The position numbers and the translations under genes are program-made. Below are positions 34,074 to 46,029 of a stretch of DNA of 64,000 nt, one piece after another. Numbering within the stretch: the stretch's first letter is position 1; each line of letters opens with the position of its first letter. The stretch is from NCBI GenBank assembly GCA_963681505.1, contig OY811976.1:1650416-1714415 (forward strand). The letters run 5' to 3'. The DNA is from Eunapius fragilis. Taxonomy: Eukaryota; Porifera; Demospongiae; Spongillida; Spongillidae. The notes under the pieces are model-generated. The model was not told the DNA's origin. It saw nothing but the letters and a program-made list of their open reading frames with translations, and made no database searches.

Positions 34074-35735
34074 GTGTTGCATGTACGTATACTGAACTGG
34101 TATGTTGCATGTACGTATACTGAACTGGTATGTTGAATGTACTGGACTGGTGTGTTGTATGTACTGGGCTGGTGTGTTGTATGTACTGGACTGGTGTGTT
34201 GTATGTACTGGACTGGTGTGTTGTATGTACTGGACTAGTGTGTTGTATGTACTGGACTGGTGTGTTGTATGCACTGGACTGGTGTGTTGTATGTACTGGG
34301 CTGGTGTGTTGTATGTACTGGACTGGTGTGTTGTATGTACTGGACTAGTGTGTTGTATGTAATGGACTGGTGTGGTGTATGTACTGGACTGGTGTGTTGT
34401 ATGTACTGGACTGGTGTGTTGTATGCACTGGACTGGTGTGTTGTATGTACTGGGCTGGTGTGTTGTATGTACTGGACTGGTGTGTTGTCTGTACTGGACT
34501 GGTGTGTTGTATGTACTGGACTGGTGTGTTGTATGCACTGGACTGGTGTGTTGTATGTACTGGACTGGTGTGTTGCATGTACTGGACTGGTGTGTTGTAT
34601 GTACTGGACTGGTGTGTTGTATGTATGGACTGGTGTGTTGTATGTACTGGACTGGTGTGTTGCATGTACTGGACTGGTGTGTTGTATGTACTGGACTGGT
34701 GTGTTGTATGTACTGGACTGGTGTGTTGTATGTACTGGACTGGTGTGTTGTATGTACTGGACTAGTGTGTTGTATGTACTGGACTGGTGTGTTGTATGCA
34801 CTGGACTGGTGTGTTGTATGTACTGGACTGGTGTGTTGTATGTACTGGACTAGTGTGTTGTATGTACTGGACTGGTGTGTTGTATGCACTGGACTGGTGT
34901 GTTGTATGTACTGGGCTGGTGTGTTGTATGTACTGGACTGGTGTGTTGTATGTACTGGACTAGTGTGTTGTATGTACTGGACTGGTGTGGTGTATGTACT
35001 GGACTGGTGTGTTGTATGTACTGGGCTGGTGTGTTGTATGTACTGGACTGGTGTGTTGTATATACTGGACTGGTGTGTTGTATGCACTGGACTGGTGTGT
35101 TGTATGTACTGGGCTGGTGTGTTGTATGTACTGGACTGGTGTGTTGTCTGTACTGGACTGGTGTGTTGTATGTACTGGACTGGTGTGTTGTATGCACTGG
35201 ACTGGTGTGTTGTATGTACTGGGCTGGTATGATTTATGTACTGGACTGGTGTGTTGTATGTACTGGACTGGTGTGTTGCATGTACTGGACTGGTGTGTTG
35301 TATGTACTGGACTGGTGTGTTGTATGTACTGGACTGGTGTGTTGTATGTACTGGACTGGTGTGTTGTATGTACTGGACTGGTGTGTTGCATGTACTGGAC
35401 TGGTGTGTTGTATGTACTGGACTGGTGTGTTGCATGTACTGGACTGGTGTGTTGTATGTACTGGACTGGTGTGTTGTATGTACTGGAGTGGTGTGTTGTA
35501 TGTACTGGACTGGTGTGTTGTATGTACTGGACTGGTGTGTTGCATGTACTGGACTGGTGTGTTTTATGTACTGGACTGGTGTGTTGTATGTACTGGACAG
35601 GTGTGTTGTATGCACTGGGCTGGTGTGTTGTATGTACTGGACTGGTGTGTTGTATGTACTGGACTGGTGTGTTGTATGTACTGGACTGGTGTGTTGTATG
35701 TACTGGACTGATATGTTGCATGTACTGGGTACTGC
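34074..35735. repeat. 1.65 kb satellite of 22 bp units (about 75 copies)
   Basis: The unit is TGTGTTGTATGTACTGGACT plus GG. Variants such as TGCACTGG, TACTGGGCTGG and GGACTAG recur in a longer pattern. Three units make 66 bp, so frames remain open on both strands (up to 604 codons); not coding. One unit at about 34621 lacks two bases. Confidence 0.98.
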
Positions 35736-35749
35736 AGGGCCATAGCAAA

Positions 35750-35775
35750 GGGGGGGGGGGGGGGGGGGGGGGGGG
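35750..35775. repeat. Poly-G run (26 G)
   Basis: Homopolymer directly after the 22 bp satellite. Confidence 0.95.
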
Positions 35776-36016
35776 TTGGGGAAACACTGTTCCATATACA
35801 TACAGCAAATTGATGTTACAATTCGAGTCAATTGAGGAGATCATGACAGAGGCCTCTTCCTCTCAACCTTAGCCAATGTTGTTCTTCAGTAGATCCCTGA
35901 TGTTTAATGAGCTTGCGTGCATGTGGTTATAAACATCAGACGCAATAATAGGAAAGCAAGGAAACACATGTGTGCACTGTACAGCATCTGGAAATCGGTA
36001 CCTCGATCTGCAATCA

Positions 36017-36117
36017 TAGACTCGTACCCGGATCCTGATTCCCTCATTACGCAGATGGATTACATCACCGCTACTCCATCCGCCTGCAGTGGGAATTAGG
36101 GTCTGGGTACTAGACTA
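36017..36117. mobile_element. Second copy of the 9 bp-duplication fold-back element
   Basis: Starts TAGACTCGTACCCGGATCC and ends GGGTCTGGGTACTAGACTA, matching 6589-6702. The flanking 9-mers CTGCAATCA and ACGCAGTCA agree at six of nine positions, consistent with an old 9 bp target duplication. Confidence 0.72.
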
Positions 36118-36615
36118 ACGCAGTCACGTGTCAGAGGAAACTGCACTACGGTTTACTGTGTTCTTTGTCATAACTTTATCGTGCGCTAAATAAAGCAGTA
36201 GTGATCGATAGGGTAGGCTAAGAATATTAATCGATTACCGCATATCTGTGCCAAAGATGTGTTTACCCATACCAATGAATTAATTAGCCCAGACCCTTTG
36301 AAAAATTATACCAATTTGTAGTTACTCATGTTCACGGCTTCAGATTATGTTGTTGAAACCCCTTCCAGCTACCTAGGATTCCTCTGCTGCCTCATTTAAT
36401 TTGTTTTTGTACAACTCTACTTTAGCTAAACAAAAATATTCCGACGTTAATCGCGATCGATCGGTTAATACTTGTTTATTTCCATTGCACCTCTGCGGTA
36501 CGTATACACGTTATTACCCTTATACAGAAAATTAGTATAAGCCACGAACCCTTTTCAGCAGTGAAAAAAATTCTACGCCTACTGTTCATTATATAAGTAC
36601 ACAAGTTTTCTTCTG
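36118..36615. other. Intergenic, no gene recognised
   Basis: AT-rich; no supported open frame. Likely contains the 3' end of the minus-strand secreted-protein gene. Confidence 0.5.
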
Positions 36616-37195
36616 TCACTTGCCGGCGAATTTGAATATCCCATCAAACCAGTTGTATATCTCCGGGTCATTCAAGTAGCTTGGATTCCCCGTAAACTCA
36701 ACATCTGGCAGTTCAGTTTTTACCACGTTTACAGCATCGTTGATGTCCGCAAGTAAGCATAATACATCAACCACTTCGTTGCAGGGCTTCTCGACTTTCT
36801 AATAAGCCGTAAGAGGAAGATGGTATACAATCGTATAAGCACGCATATAATTTTTACCTCTGTAGGTGGGAGAAAGGAACAGGCGACGTTTCTAATGAGC
36901 TCCAGGGTACCATTGTCAACACAACCGTGGTGTCTAGTTCTTCTTAGGATAGCACAATGCGCTTTGAAGAGGACAGCTGCTTTCTGGTTCTGGTCTATGG
37001 AGGAGGTCTGGGGTACCTACAAAACGTCTTATCGTCATAAGTGTCGATACATAAACATGTACCTACCGTATAACTATACAATGTGTCCAAAAAGTCTACG
37101 TCATTCAGAAGATTGCTTACTGTCTCATCGACTAAACGTCTGGTCGCGAGACACACCATGGCCATTTGCAGTACAACAAAAAAGGAAAACATCAT
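36616..37195 (-). CDS. Small secreted cysteine-containing protein, family copy A (3 exons)
   Basis: Exons 37067-37195, 36858-37016 and 36616-36798, all phase 0, giving 156 residues ending in TGA. It starts MMFSFFVVLQMAMVCLATRR, a signal-peptide-like segment. Exon 2 has HCAILRRTRHHGCVDNGTLE then IRNVACSF. Exon 3 has CNEVVDVLCLLADI then NDPEIYNWFDGIF. The same order and exon phases occur in copy B at 49711-50346: CA(I/V)LR, CVD, IRNxxC, CxEVVDVLCLL, DxEIxxW. Introns are short (about 50-60 bp). A TATA-rich block lies at 37244-37258, about 50 bp upstream of the start. I recognise no known family; an extracellular helical protein stabilised by disulphides is an inference. The first intron could instead use the GTACAT four bases downstream, but that breaks the frame. 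Confidence 0.72.
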
Positions 37196-37243
37196 TCTCG
37201 ACTCTCTCCTTTAATTTCTGAGCTGATGTACGCCCTGCCCGCT

Positions 37244-37258
37244 GTATATATATATAAA
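37244..37258 (-). promoter_or_regulatory. TATA-box region of secreted gene A
   Basis: TATATATATATA with flanking A, about 50 bp upstream of the ATG at 37195, matching the TATA position of copy B. Confidence 0.5.
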
Positions 37259-37261
37259 ATA

Positions 37262-37620
37262 TATAATTATATATACAAATATTCATGTTCGAGCTAATTT
37301 GCATGTGATGTAATGTTTGTAGTCGGTATTTTAGTTATGACACCTTCCGGCTTCATTAGCCGGTGGTTTTGCTATATCCCTTTGTGCCGTTAGTATATCA
37401 TATATAATTCCGCGTACATTTATGAATAAGGATTCTGAATGAGACAGAATAAAGAGGGAGGCTCCCCACTCTAGAAGGGTAGTACCCAGTAAATAGCGCA
37501 CACCCAAATGTGGAGGGGAGCGGGAAATTCCACGAATTGGCATGCAAAAGAAGCTATACATGTGGACATATAGATTTCTTCCGGAATGGGAAATATCTAC
37601 CATTGTAGCTCATACAGTTG
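37262..37620. repeat. Duplicated block X1, copy 1
   Basis: Diverged but collinear with 45213-45640, same orientation: ATGTTCGAGCTAATTTG, TGTAATGTTTGTAGTCGGTA, ACGAATTGGCAT, CATATAGATTTCTTCCGGAATG. Confidence 0.65.
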
Positions 37621-38459
37621 TAGTAATACAAAGTCATACATACACGGCGGCACGGAATACAGTTGCTCCTATATCATACACGTTACCCTCCCCAATGACT
37701 CTTCACCATGTTTGGGTGCGTCATCGCGACTGTCATCAACTCCACATACTAGTATCGTACACGTTCAACCTACAGAGCAGGGACCAGCTACCTATAGCTA
37801 GTTTGACTTGAGCCTAATTTGTTTTGAGGCGGTGGGCCCACACCACCTCAGGGGAAAACTGCTCTGCAGTCATTGTTGCCACGCCGCGCTTCTTGTCACA
37901 GCCCCTTCACGTTATACATGAATTATTATATCTTAAGAACGCTTTAACTGGACTGCCAACGTCCTATTTTCCACCTATCAAGCTATAGCAATTCTATAAT
38001 TTCTGTCCCTTACATCTCTCCCTTCGTCTTTACAATCACAATTGAAAGCCACGATCCAAAGAGTATGACAAATCTGACATGTGCATGAGGTGAACTTTTG
38101 AGGAACATTAAATTCAAAGCTCCATTGTACAGTTATTATCTGTATACATTTCGCATGACCTGCACATTAAGTTTGGCGGTGTTTTTACCAGGCTGTAATC
38201 AGTTTCCCTTAAAGGGTATATAGCATAGCCAATGTGAACACGCACTTAACCATAAATGTTTGTAGCGAACATAAACATTCACGAATACATGGTGAGCTAC
38301 AGGCCTTGGAGGGAAATATTCTGACTCCTGAAAGATTTTTGCATGCGGACGAGCAGGTGCCTGTGTAGAGCTGTGTACTGAGAAAAGCTGATGGGGCAGG
38401 CTTTAAGCGCTCGGATGCCGAGGCCTCCAAGCCGGTGTCATAGCGGATTTGCCCCCTCG

Positions 38460-38492
<33 letters not shown>

Positions 38493-38554
38493 ATAAATAA
38501 ATAAATAAATAATTAGCAATTGCAAGCATCATGTTATATGCCAGTTATTAATGA
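37621..38554. other. No gene recognised
   Basis: Short open frames only. Includes a 31 bp poly-C run (38460-38490), followed by an AAAT tetranucleotide tract. Confidence 0.5.
38460..38490. repeat. Poly-C run (31 C), longest homopolymer in the window
   Basis: Uninterrupted C tract followed by (AAAT)n. Confidence 0.95.
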
Positions 38555-38935
38555 TATCATAATATGTCCATGCTGCAAATACCTGGAAAGAAAACGTGTT
38601 ACGTATACTGCGTATGCATGTTTGATACCTCAGCTGATTTAATTATGCATGGGGCTATACTGCTAACATGTAATATTATACACTGCAGCTTCCAGTAAAT
38701 TGGGTTATGTATAGTTTATCTTGCTTGGGATTAGTTATTTTAACATATAGAAATGTAAACTTCTTGTATTGAATGAATTTAACTATAGCCTCGAATTAGT
38801 CGTACTGACGATATCACATACATATTATTTCTTATCAACGAATATCATGCAATATGAAATTATAAATAGTTACTTCTTGTCCAGTGTATGCACTTCTCTA
38901 TTTCCCAAATCAGGTTGATTGCACGGGAGCATGAG
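38555..38935. repeat. Duplicated block X2, copy 1
   Basis: Collinear with 47797-48165: ATACCTGGAAAGAAAAC, ACCTCAGCTGATTTAATTA, CAGCTTCCAGTAAA, TGTATTGAATGAATTTAACT, AATAGTTACTTCTTGTCCAG. Confidence 0.65.
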
Positions 38936-38959
38936 TTATGTAACGCCCACTGATCAGTG

Positions 38960-39024
38960 CGGTCACTCTTTCCGCGTAGCGGCGATGAAATCCATCCACA
39001 GCTGCCGTAAGCGAGACTATATAC
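38960..39024. mobile_element. Partial copy of the 9 bp-duplication fold-back element
   Basis: Half element: TTTCCGCGTAGCGGCGATGA then ATCCATCCACAGCTG and a GAGACTATA end, matching the right half of 6589-6702. The left half is not recognisable. Confidence 0.5.
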
Positions 39025-40420
39025 AGTAATATCTAGGTTGATATGCTTAAAATGTGTCAGCGAACCAGTATTTCAAACCAATTTTTATGGTTCATTATCC
39101 TAACGTAGCATTTTGGTTTATAGAAAAGTGGCTCAGTTGTCAAGCCATCTGTTGTACCACATCAACAAACTAGCTACCTTTACATGTTTGCCACAACGAA
39201 TTTTTGCGTGACATCCAAGGACTTCTGACAGGACAAACTGAAGCCATGCACGTTCATACCTGGTCCATGAGGTATAATTAGCACATCTGCTTTTCAGGAA
39301 AAGTAACTACATTTACATGTATCTGGAACTGTTAAAAAAACTGTTAGCTTCCCTAGCAGACCACCTGGGTAAAGCACTAACTCCCCTATATCACAAGCGG
39401 AATTGTGTTACATGGCCGTACAGTAGCAGGTGAATGTAGCCATTATTTTTCCTGATGAGCGGATGTGCTATAAACGAGACGATGCTGTAAAGAAGAAAAA
39501 ATTAGAATACTATTTGGTAGGTATGTGGTCAAATCCCAAAACATACTTTCGTTAACTTAAACAGCTATTTGACGCTGGGAATTTATACAGGATCATTGTC
39601 GCAAACAGGGACATAACAAAATATTATATAATTCTCCGTTAAGATTATCAACAAACTTCATTGTAGCAATGATCCAGGTGGTGGGGGAAAAGACATAAAC
39701 ACTCGAACACACACGCGCGCACTAACATACACTTACTCACGCACGCACGGACACGCTCGCGAATGGAACCGTGAACTAAACACTTAACCCCTAACCCTAA
39801 GAATCTCATAACAGCATGAGCGCGTTGGGAGATTTTTTTTTGTTGCAAGCACATACTCGCACAGGTCTTAATTCCATTCCATAACCAACGCTCGAGATCC
39901 GGTCTGATAGCTGTTTTAAATGCTACCAGTTGTGACCGGTATAATAATTGATTCTTGGATTGAGATGTTCTTTAATCTATTCTGGAATTGTCCGGATAAA
40001 TTATTCACGTGTGCAGTGCAGTGCGATGTTAATTAACTAGTGGGTGGCAACCTTGCTGTGTTGACGAATGCGCAATTGTATCTAACGGGTGCTAACGGTA
40101 TTTTGACCAGTGGGTCATTGTGGATGGCAGGAAGCTTGGGAGGCCATGTTTGACCTGGGGTCAAACGTTGTAACCCAGGCTAGGGAGCCAGGTAACGAGT
40201 GTTGAACCATGTAGTCCAGAAGGGTGCTGAACTGGCCTTGGAGTGCCCATGTAACCAGATATTTACAGCTCATCTTTTATATCAGCCATTGTTTTAAAGT
40301 GTGTGAGGGAGCAGGAGTGTGGTCACTGCTCCCCAGTGAGAAGGACCTACAGTTGCAAAGGTTAGCTGAAGTGGTTCCTGACAAATAGGCCACAGTATGA
40401 TCACCAAATAGCAGTGACGC
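39025..40420. other. No gene recognised
   Basis: Short open frames without similarity; an alternating CACG/CACA stretch near 39705-39760. Nothing supported. Confidence 0.5.
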
Positions 40421-40890
40421 CTTTCAGGGGTCATTGGAGTCACGTGACTTTGGTGGGCATGGCATTGGACAGGTGAGTTGTACAATGTCATTTATTGCAC
40501 ACTAGCACGTAATCACCACCATATATACCTTAAGGTCAAGATGTCCCTTAAGCTTTTCATGCAGAGAGACCTTTCCACCTCGAAGGGTCATTGGAGTCAC
40601 GTGACCTTGATGAGCGTGGCACTTGATAGGTGAGTGGTACAATTTTATTTATTGCACACTGGCAGGTAATCACCACCACACATTAAGGTCCATGCAGATG
40701 TCCCTCAAGCTTTTCATGCAGTGAGACCTTTTCATCTCGAAGGGGTCATTGGAGTCTCGTGACCTTTGTGGGCGTGGTGCTTGATAGGTGAGTGGTACAA
40801 TTTAATTTATTGCACATGCACTGGCACATAATCACCACCACACATCAAGGTCCAGGTGTCCCTTAAGCTTTTCATGCAGTGAGACCTTTC
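40421..40890. repeat. Tandem repeat of about 160 bp units, three copies
   Basis: Each copy runs GGGTCATTGGAGTCxCGTGA, GATAGGTGAGTGGTACAATT, TTATTGCACA, AATCACCACCA, and AAGCTTTTCATGCAGTGAGA. Copies start at about 40422, 40578 and 40741. Confidence 0.85.
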
Positions 40891-43480
40891 CATGTCTCAA
40901 ATACACAAACATTGAATTCATTGGTGTGTGTGTGTGTAATTAGAATATGACATGAGTTGTGTGGCTTTGTAGATTGTCCTTTATTTAATATGGACCCCAA
41001 TGGTCGCTTCCTGTGATGTGACCGTATCTCCCCCTTCCCCCCCCCCCCTCTTTTTCTTTCTAACCTATCCCTTTCTCCCTCACTGTTACTAGATATCACT
41101 GAAGGACATATTTGATCATGATGTAGACTTGTGATTTTTCTGGATATGACTGCTATTAAAACTGGCCTTCATGAATTAGGTCTGATGTAAGTGCAAAATC
41201 ACTATTTATTTTAGAAAGGTCAATGTTGAATTACAGCTTGCATTCAATGTTATTTACAACACAATTTGTAACAACACTGTCATCAGAAACTGGGAACCTC
41301 GACAACAGACTACTTGCCATGAGACTGCACTCTTGTTTCCATGGCTACTTTGGCAAGGAAGCATTTGACATCACCACCACCATTGACACTAGACCATCAT
41401 CATTGTACATGAGCACATGCATGTATATATGTACATATTGATTGACATTGAACATGTACGCATGCGTAACGTTAACATTTGTCAATTTTCTAAACAATGC
41501 ACACATCAGTGGTTGTTACCATCACATGATTAAGAGATATTACCATGCTACCTTCAACACTGGAACACCCTAATATAAAGATGTATGTGGTGTGAACACC
41601 TCAGCAATTGGATGGGTCGCCAGCAACTTGTTTAAATGCTCCATTTTCAATTATACACAGCACCCAGTTATTAATGCAATTCAGTTATTATTTTCAATTG
41701 TAGCCAAGCACTACATGGCACTCGTCCAGTGGAATTCTCGAGAAAAAAAAGATAGAACTGATGGTGTTGGTTGATTGCAAAATGCGTAGATTGTAATTGG
41801 CGGCTCTTCATCCGACAGATTGTACATAAATTTGGGGATACTTGAAATATGCACAGTGCGAAATTGGTTCTATACGCAAAATATACCAGTCGGATACTCG
41901 CACGCGTATATTCATGCGTATACTCAAAATAATATACGCAAAATATACAATAGCGTATATCCTATTTTTTTGCACAGTGTTATACAAATATCCGCATACA
42001 TTGACGCGAAAATTGCATGACAAAATAAGAGAGTACGTCTATATAAATGATAAAGTAAGTCACTAAACTCATCAACTAGCGGAACCCAGTATGTAACAGA
42101 GATATTGTATAAGACGTCTTGATCATGGACAAATATTAAAAAATAATTGCGAACAATATTTTGAATTATACCTTTTTGAAAGATCTGGAAACAATTTCCA
42201 CTTTTCCTTTCTGATATTTTTTAAACATTTTTGTAGCCTCACTTATACAGTTCAGATTTTTTGAACGAGTCTTCCACTAAGTGTATGATGGCTTTCTTCT
42301 GTTCAATATTGATTTTATTGAGGTGCATGACATATTTTTTCACGAAGTGAATTTTCAATGAAAGCTTTGCTGGAGATACCACATATCATCAATCACCAAC
42401 ATTCAGATTGAAGCAAGTTTGCAAATAGAAGACCATTTTTGAAGAGATTAACTCAAACTACCAACAAAAATTACGATCTCAGAAAGCATATTACTGAACT
42501 AAAATTTCATCAGAATTAAGATAGCTCTTTCCTTTGGTTACACTGATATTTGGCACAACGGAGGGCGCTGGCTGAATAGACGATCATGGTGCAGGATTTG
42601 TTAGAGTTGGCTGAGACAAGACACGTTTTGTATTGGTATAGAAGTTTCTTGATCTAATGATCCTATACTACAGTTTATCCCAATTCCTTTCAATAGAATT
42701 TTTCTTAAGACACTTAAAGTCTTCTACAGATCGCTTAACAATTCGCCTTAATGCATCAATGTTTTCTTGAGTATTGCTTACTGCGGCAAAATGTTGAATT
42801 AATAGTGCCCTTGCCGTTATTGTAAAGGTATGGAAGTACACGAGTCCTTATAAATGGTACTTGAAGAATGTCCTCGTCATCAAAGTCTGCCTTATAACGA
42901 TCTACAAATACAACGAAATCCTTGAAAGCTTTCATGGAATGGTAAGTATAAGTCTCTGATATCAAATGTTTTGTTTGGTATTTAGTGTGTCTACTTTACT
43001 TGGTACATTGAAACTACGCTCCTGCAATACGTAGCATATCAAACTACGGGAGAAAATGGCGGCTATTAAATAGGTACCATCTTTAAAACACTCTGTACCT
43101 ACTCTAGCTAAAACACGCCAAACTGTCATAATAAACGCTAAAGTGTATAAATAAAGTGTTTTAGTTGATATCAAATGCGTAGTGTGGTAAATAGGGAGCG
43201 TACTACCTATTCAATCGATGAAATTGGTCCAATTAAGCCAAGTACACGATTCCGCCTTTATACTACTTAAAAATGTGCCCGATGTATCCTCTTTGATAAG
43301 ATCTATACACACGAGCCTGTTATAGCATATTTAGCATACCATGCAGTACGTTCCTTTGGTAACAATACTCGTGCCAAAAATTGCCCCGTTACGTAATTTT
43401 TGATGACATTTCTGGATGGGGGGGAGAGGGGGGGGGGGGGGTGTTTAAGCCAATTATTGCGTGACAGGTACAATAGAAGA
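40891..43480. other. No confirmed gene; one weak candidate
   Basis: Mostly AT-rich with small open frames. On the minus strand, 42994-43137 (VGTECFKDGTYLIAAIF) and 42760-42960 (KAFKDFVVFVDRYKADFDDE) look coding-like and faintly resemble exons 2 and 3 of the secreted family. The joining intron would be only about 40 bp and no signal exon was found, so no gene is called. Confidence 0.4.
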
Positions 43481-43487
43481 ATGTAAG

Positions 43488-43579
43488 ATGGTGACCACCC
43501 TATTGGTACCTGGCAATGATGGTGACCACCCTATTGGTACCTGGCAATGATGGTGACCACACTATTGGTACCTGGCAAT
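43488..43579. repeat. 31 bp tandem repeat, three copies
   Basis: Unit GATGGTGACCACCCTATTGG plus TACCTGGCAAT. Confidence 0.92.
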
Positions 43580-43851
43580 CACCGGAACAGCCCCATATCA
43601 TCATCGTGGTAGTGGAAACCAAAGTGATGCTCGAGGTAACGGCATCACTGAGAGCCGCAGTGAGGCCCCCGGGTAAACGGAGCGTGTAGGGCTACTGTTG
43701 TGCCATAATGCAATACAACTTTGAGGCACCAATAATATCTTGAGGCCCGGGGTAGGTAACCTCGCTTACCGGCCGTGAACAACAGTGCGCCCCTCTTTCA
43801 AAACTGGATCTAATGTATAACGCCCCGCCCCAGTCAGGATAATCGTACTTA

Positions 43852-44960
43852 ATGACATATGCATGTGCCTACATTATTACCACCTCTTCCGTGAGAATCG
43901 ATCTGTCGAATAGACCTGTTACAAAATTAGTCGGAAAAGTGGCGTATGCTTTAGAAAGCATATTTTCTGATAGACCGACTGTCAATGAATCATTTGATGA
44001 TTTTAGCTATGTAACACTTTTATCGGGTCAAACTTATGCACCTTCCCGTTTGATGACATGTTCGATAGCAGATCGGTACACATTTTTCTCATCCCTTTTC
44101 AACAAATTTATATCTGATCGTATCTTTAGAGACTTCTAGATGCCAAACAGAGGCCTAGTGAATAACATGTCCATAACTAGCATGGTTCGCGTGCAAACTG
44201 CTCTGTTTGCATGGTATACAAGCTCGTAACACCACCAGATCGGTTAAATCCTGAACGTGTAGCGCGAACTCGTCATGATAATGATAAAGATGCTGCAGAC
44301 ATTGAGGTTACGCCAGTGATGAAAGACCGAGCATGGCATCTCAGACACATATATGATATTCGTCGCAAAGTACAATGTGCAAGTGACATTGGTCTGAATC
44401 GGGTTGAAAATGTGTTTCGGAGAGGTTTTAAGGCTTGGGCACTTATGCTGCTGCCTAATCTGAGGCTGAAGAGTGCATGTGATGGAGAGTTGAAGCTGCA
44501 TGGCATTAAACATTCAGTCCATAATGAGCCAGAGGGGAGTGAGAATCAAGCAGCCAGTTCTGTCCCGTCAAGCAGCATTTAATCGGAAGTGCTTCACACA
44601 ATTCCCAGAACCATCAGCAAAATTTTAAAGCATGAAAGGCGCTATACACAGCCATGATATAAGGAAGTTCTGGTCCCTGGTGATAGGGAGCAACTGATCA
44701 GATTGAGTGAGCTTCCAATGCAGGAAAAATTAGAAATTGTTCAGAAATCTGAGGCAAAAAAAAGCATCTTAATGGTAAGTGCAAGGCCTCAAAGTGATGA
44801 AGGGGCTAAGTAAGGCAAGGATAAGCCCTGAGAATTTGGATATATGGAAAAAGATCTTTCCAAGTGGAAGAAAAAAGAACTACCTCTGCATCACCGCATC
44901 AAAAATAAGCCAGAGCTCAGGCGTGTAACAGGCCACAAGCAAGCAGTAGATTCAATGTAT
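43852..44960 (+). other. Unclassified coding-like region
   Basis: Two open frames, 43852-44139 (TKLVGKVAYALESIFSDRP) and 44211-44582 (TPVMKDRAWHLRHIYDIRRK), are followed by broken pieces to about 44960 (LVPGDREQLIRLSELPMQEK, KKKELPLHHRIKNKPELRR). The pieces are in changing frames with stops between, as in a decayed mobile-element protein. I do not recognise the family and give no function. Confidence 0.3.
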
Positions 44961-45212
44961 AGGTTGTGATGTGTACTATGTACGCTATACTATACATGAC
45001 TGTATGTAAATGGAGAATTACGAAGATAAGTTGTACGACGCTAGAAATAGCGCTAAACCGCATGCAAAGACTTGGACTACTACATATCTGGCTGACAAAA
45101 AAGTAGTAAGACTAATTTTCTAAAACTTCAGGTCAACAAAATAGCCCTAAAAACATTTAATTAACATCTGAGGTGTAAATCCATGCAGCATTCTTACAGT
45201 TTCCACCTAGGC

Positions 45213-45640
45213 CTATGTTCGAACTAATTTGTAATGCAATGTTTGTAAGTCGGTATGTAAGTTATGTCACTCTTCATTAGTCCCTACGTTTTTGTGGTTT
45301 TATTATGTCATGTTATGCTTTTATACGTTTAAAAAGTGCGTATATTATACTGCGCATGCATGAGACGGAACTTTTATTAGCGGAAGCCTAGCCGCTCTAG
45401 TTCGAAGGATTATCATTATTATATACGCATGCATGTATACTTTTATGTGTCGTGCATTAAAATGCCACGTTTCTTTTTGGAGAAACGATTTATGGGCGGG
45501 GTGGTGGTGGTTGTGGGGGGGGGGGGGGGGGGGGGGGGGGGGAGATCCCACGACAATGAACGAATTGGCATTCCCATACAATATATGTATATAGAACCCA
45601 TATGGATTTCGTCCAGAATGTGAAGAATTAACAAGATAAA
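45213..45640. repeat. Duplicated block X1, copy 2
   Basis: Counterpart of 37262-37620 (TGTTCGAACTAATTTG, AACGAATTGGCATTCCC, CATATGGATTTCGTCCAGAATG). Interrupted by a 28 bp poly-G run (45515-45542) absent from copy 1. Confidence 0.65.
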
Positions 45641-45809
45641 CCCTTACCTCAGCTGTATTAATGCAAACTTAACCATAAGCACTAGTACTGATTATAGTTT
45701 TTGGCTTTGTAATTATATGCGGGATAAAAATGTGTACAGTTATCACGAAAAAAATGATACTCACTAATTCAAGCGTATATTAATATGCTTCGCCTGAAAA
45801 TTATTAAAA

Positions 45810-45985
45810 TTAACTAAAAACATTCTCAATGATATGGGATTTGAAGGCAATAGTGGGTGAAAAGCAACGGGTCTAACAATAAGGGAAAATTTAATATTCC
45901 TTATATCTAACACACAAATAACATTATATCCTACAAATGTGCTAAATATAGGGCTATTAAATTTTCACTTATTGTTAGAGACACT
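45810..45985. mobile_element. Fold-back miniature element, copy 3 (short, diverged)
   Basis: Left end TAACTAAAAACATTCTCAAT, then GATATGGGATTTGAAGGCAA; right part GTGCTAAATATAGGGCTATT and AAATTTTCACTTATTGTTAG. Same family as 11125-11402. Sits inside the second copy of the duplicated region. Confidence 0.65.
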
Positions 45986-46029
45986 ATACACCTGGACCAA
46001 GTTCAGACCCAGTAACAGTGCGAGTTCTT

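Noticed and set aside
34017-35872. Long frames such as a 604-codon minus-strand frame with YNTPVQYIQHTSPVHTTHQS
   Set aside because: Produced by the 22 bp satellite (period 66 bp in codons); open on both strands, no non-repeat core.
42756-43174. Possible third secreted-family paralog on the minus strand
   Set aside because: Only faint motif similarity, implied intron about 40 bp, and no signal exon; kept as a weak candidate only.
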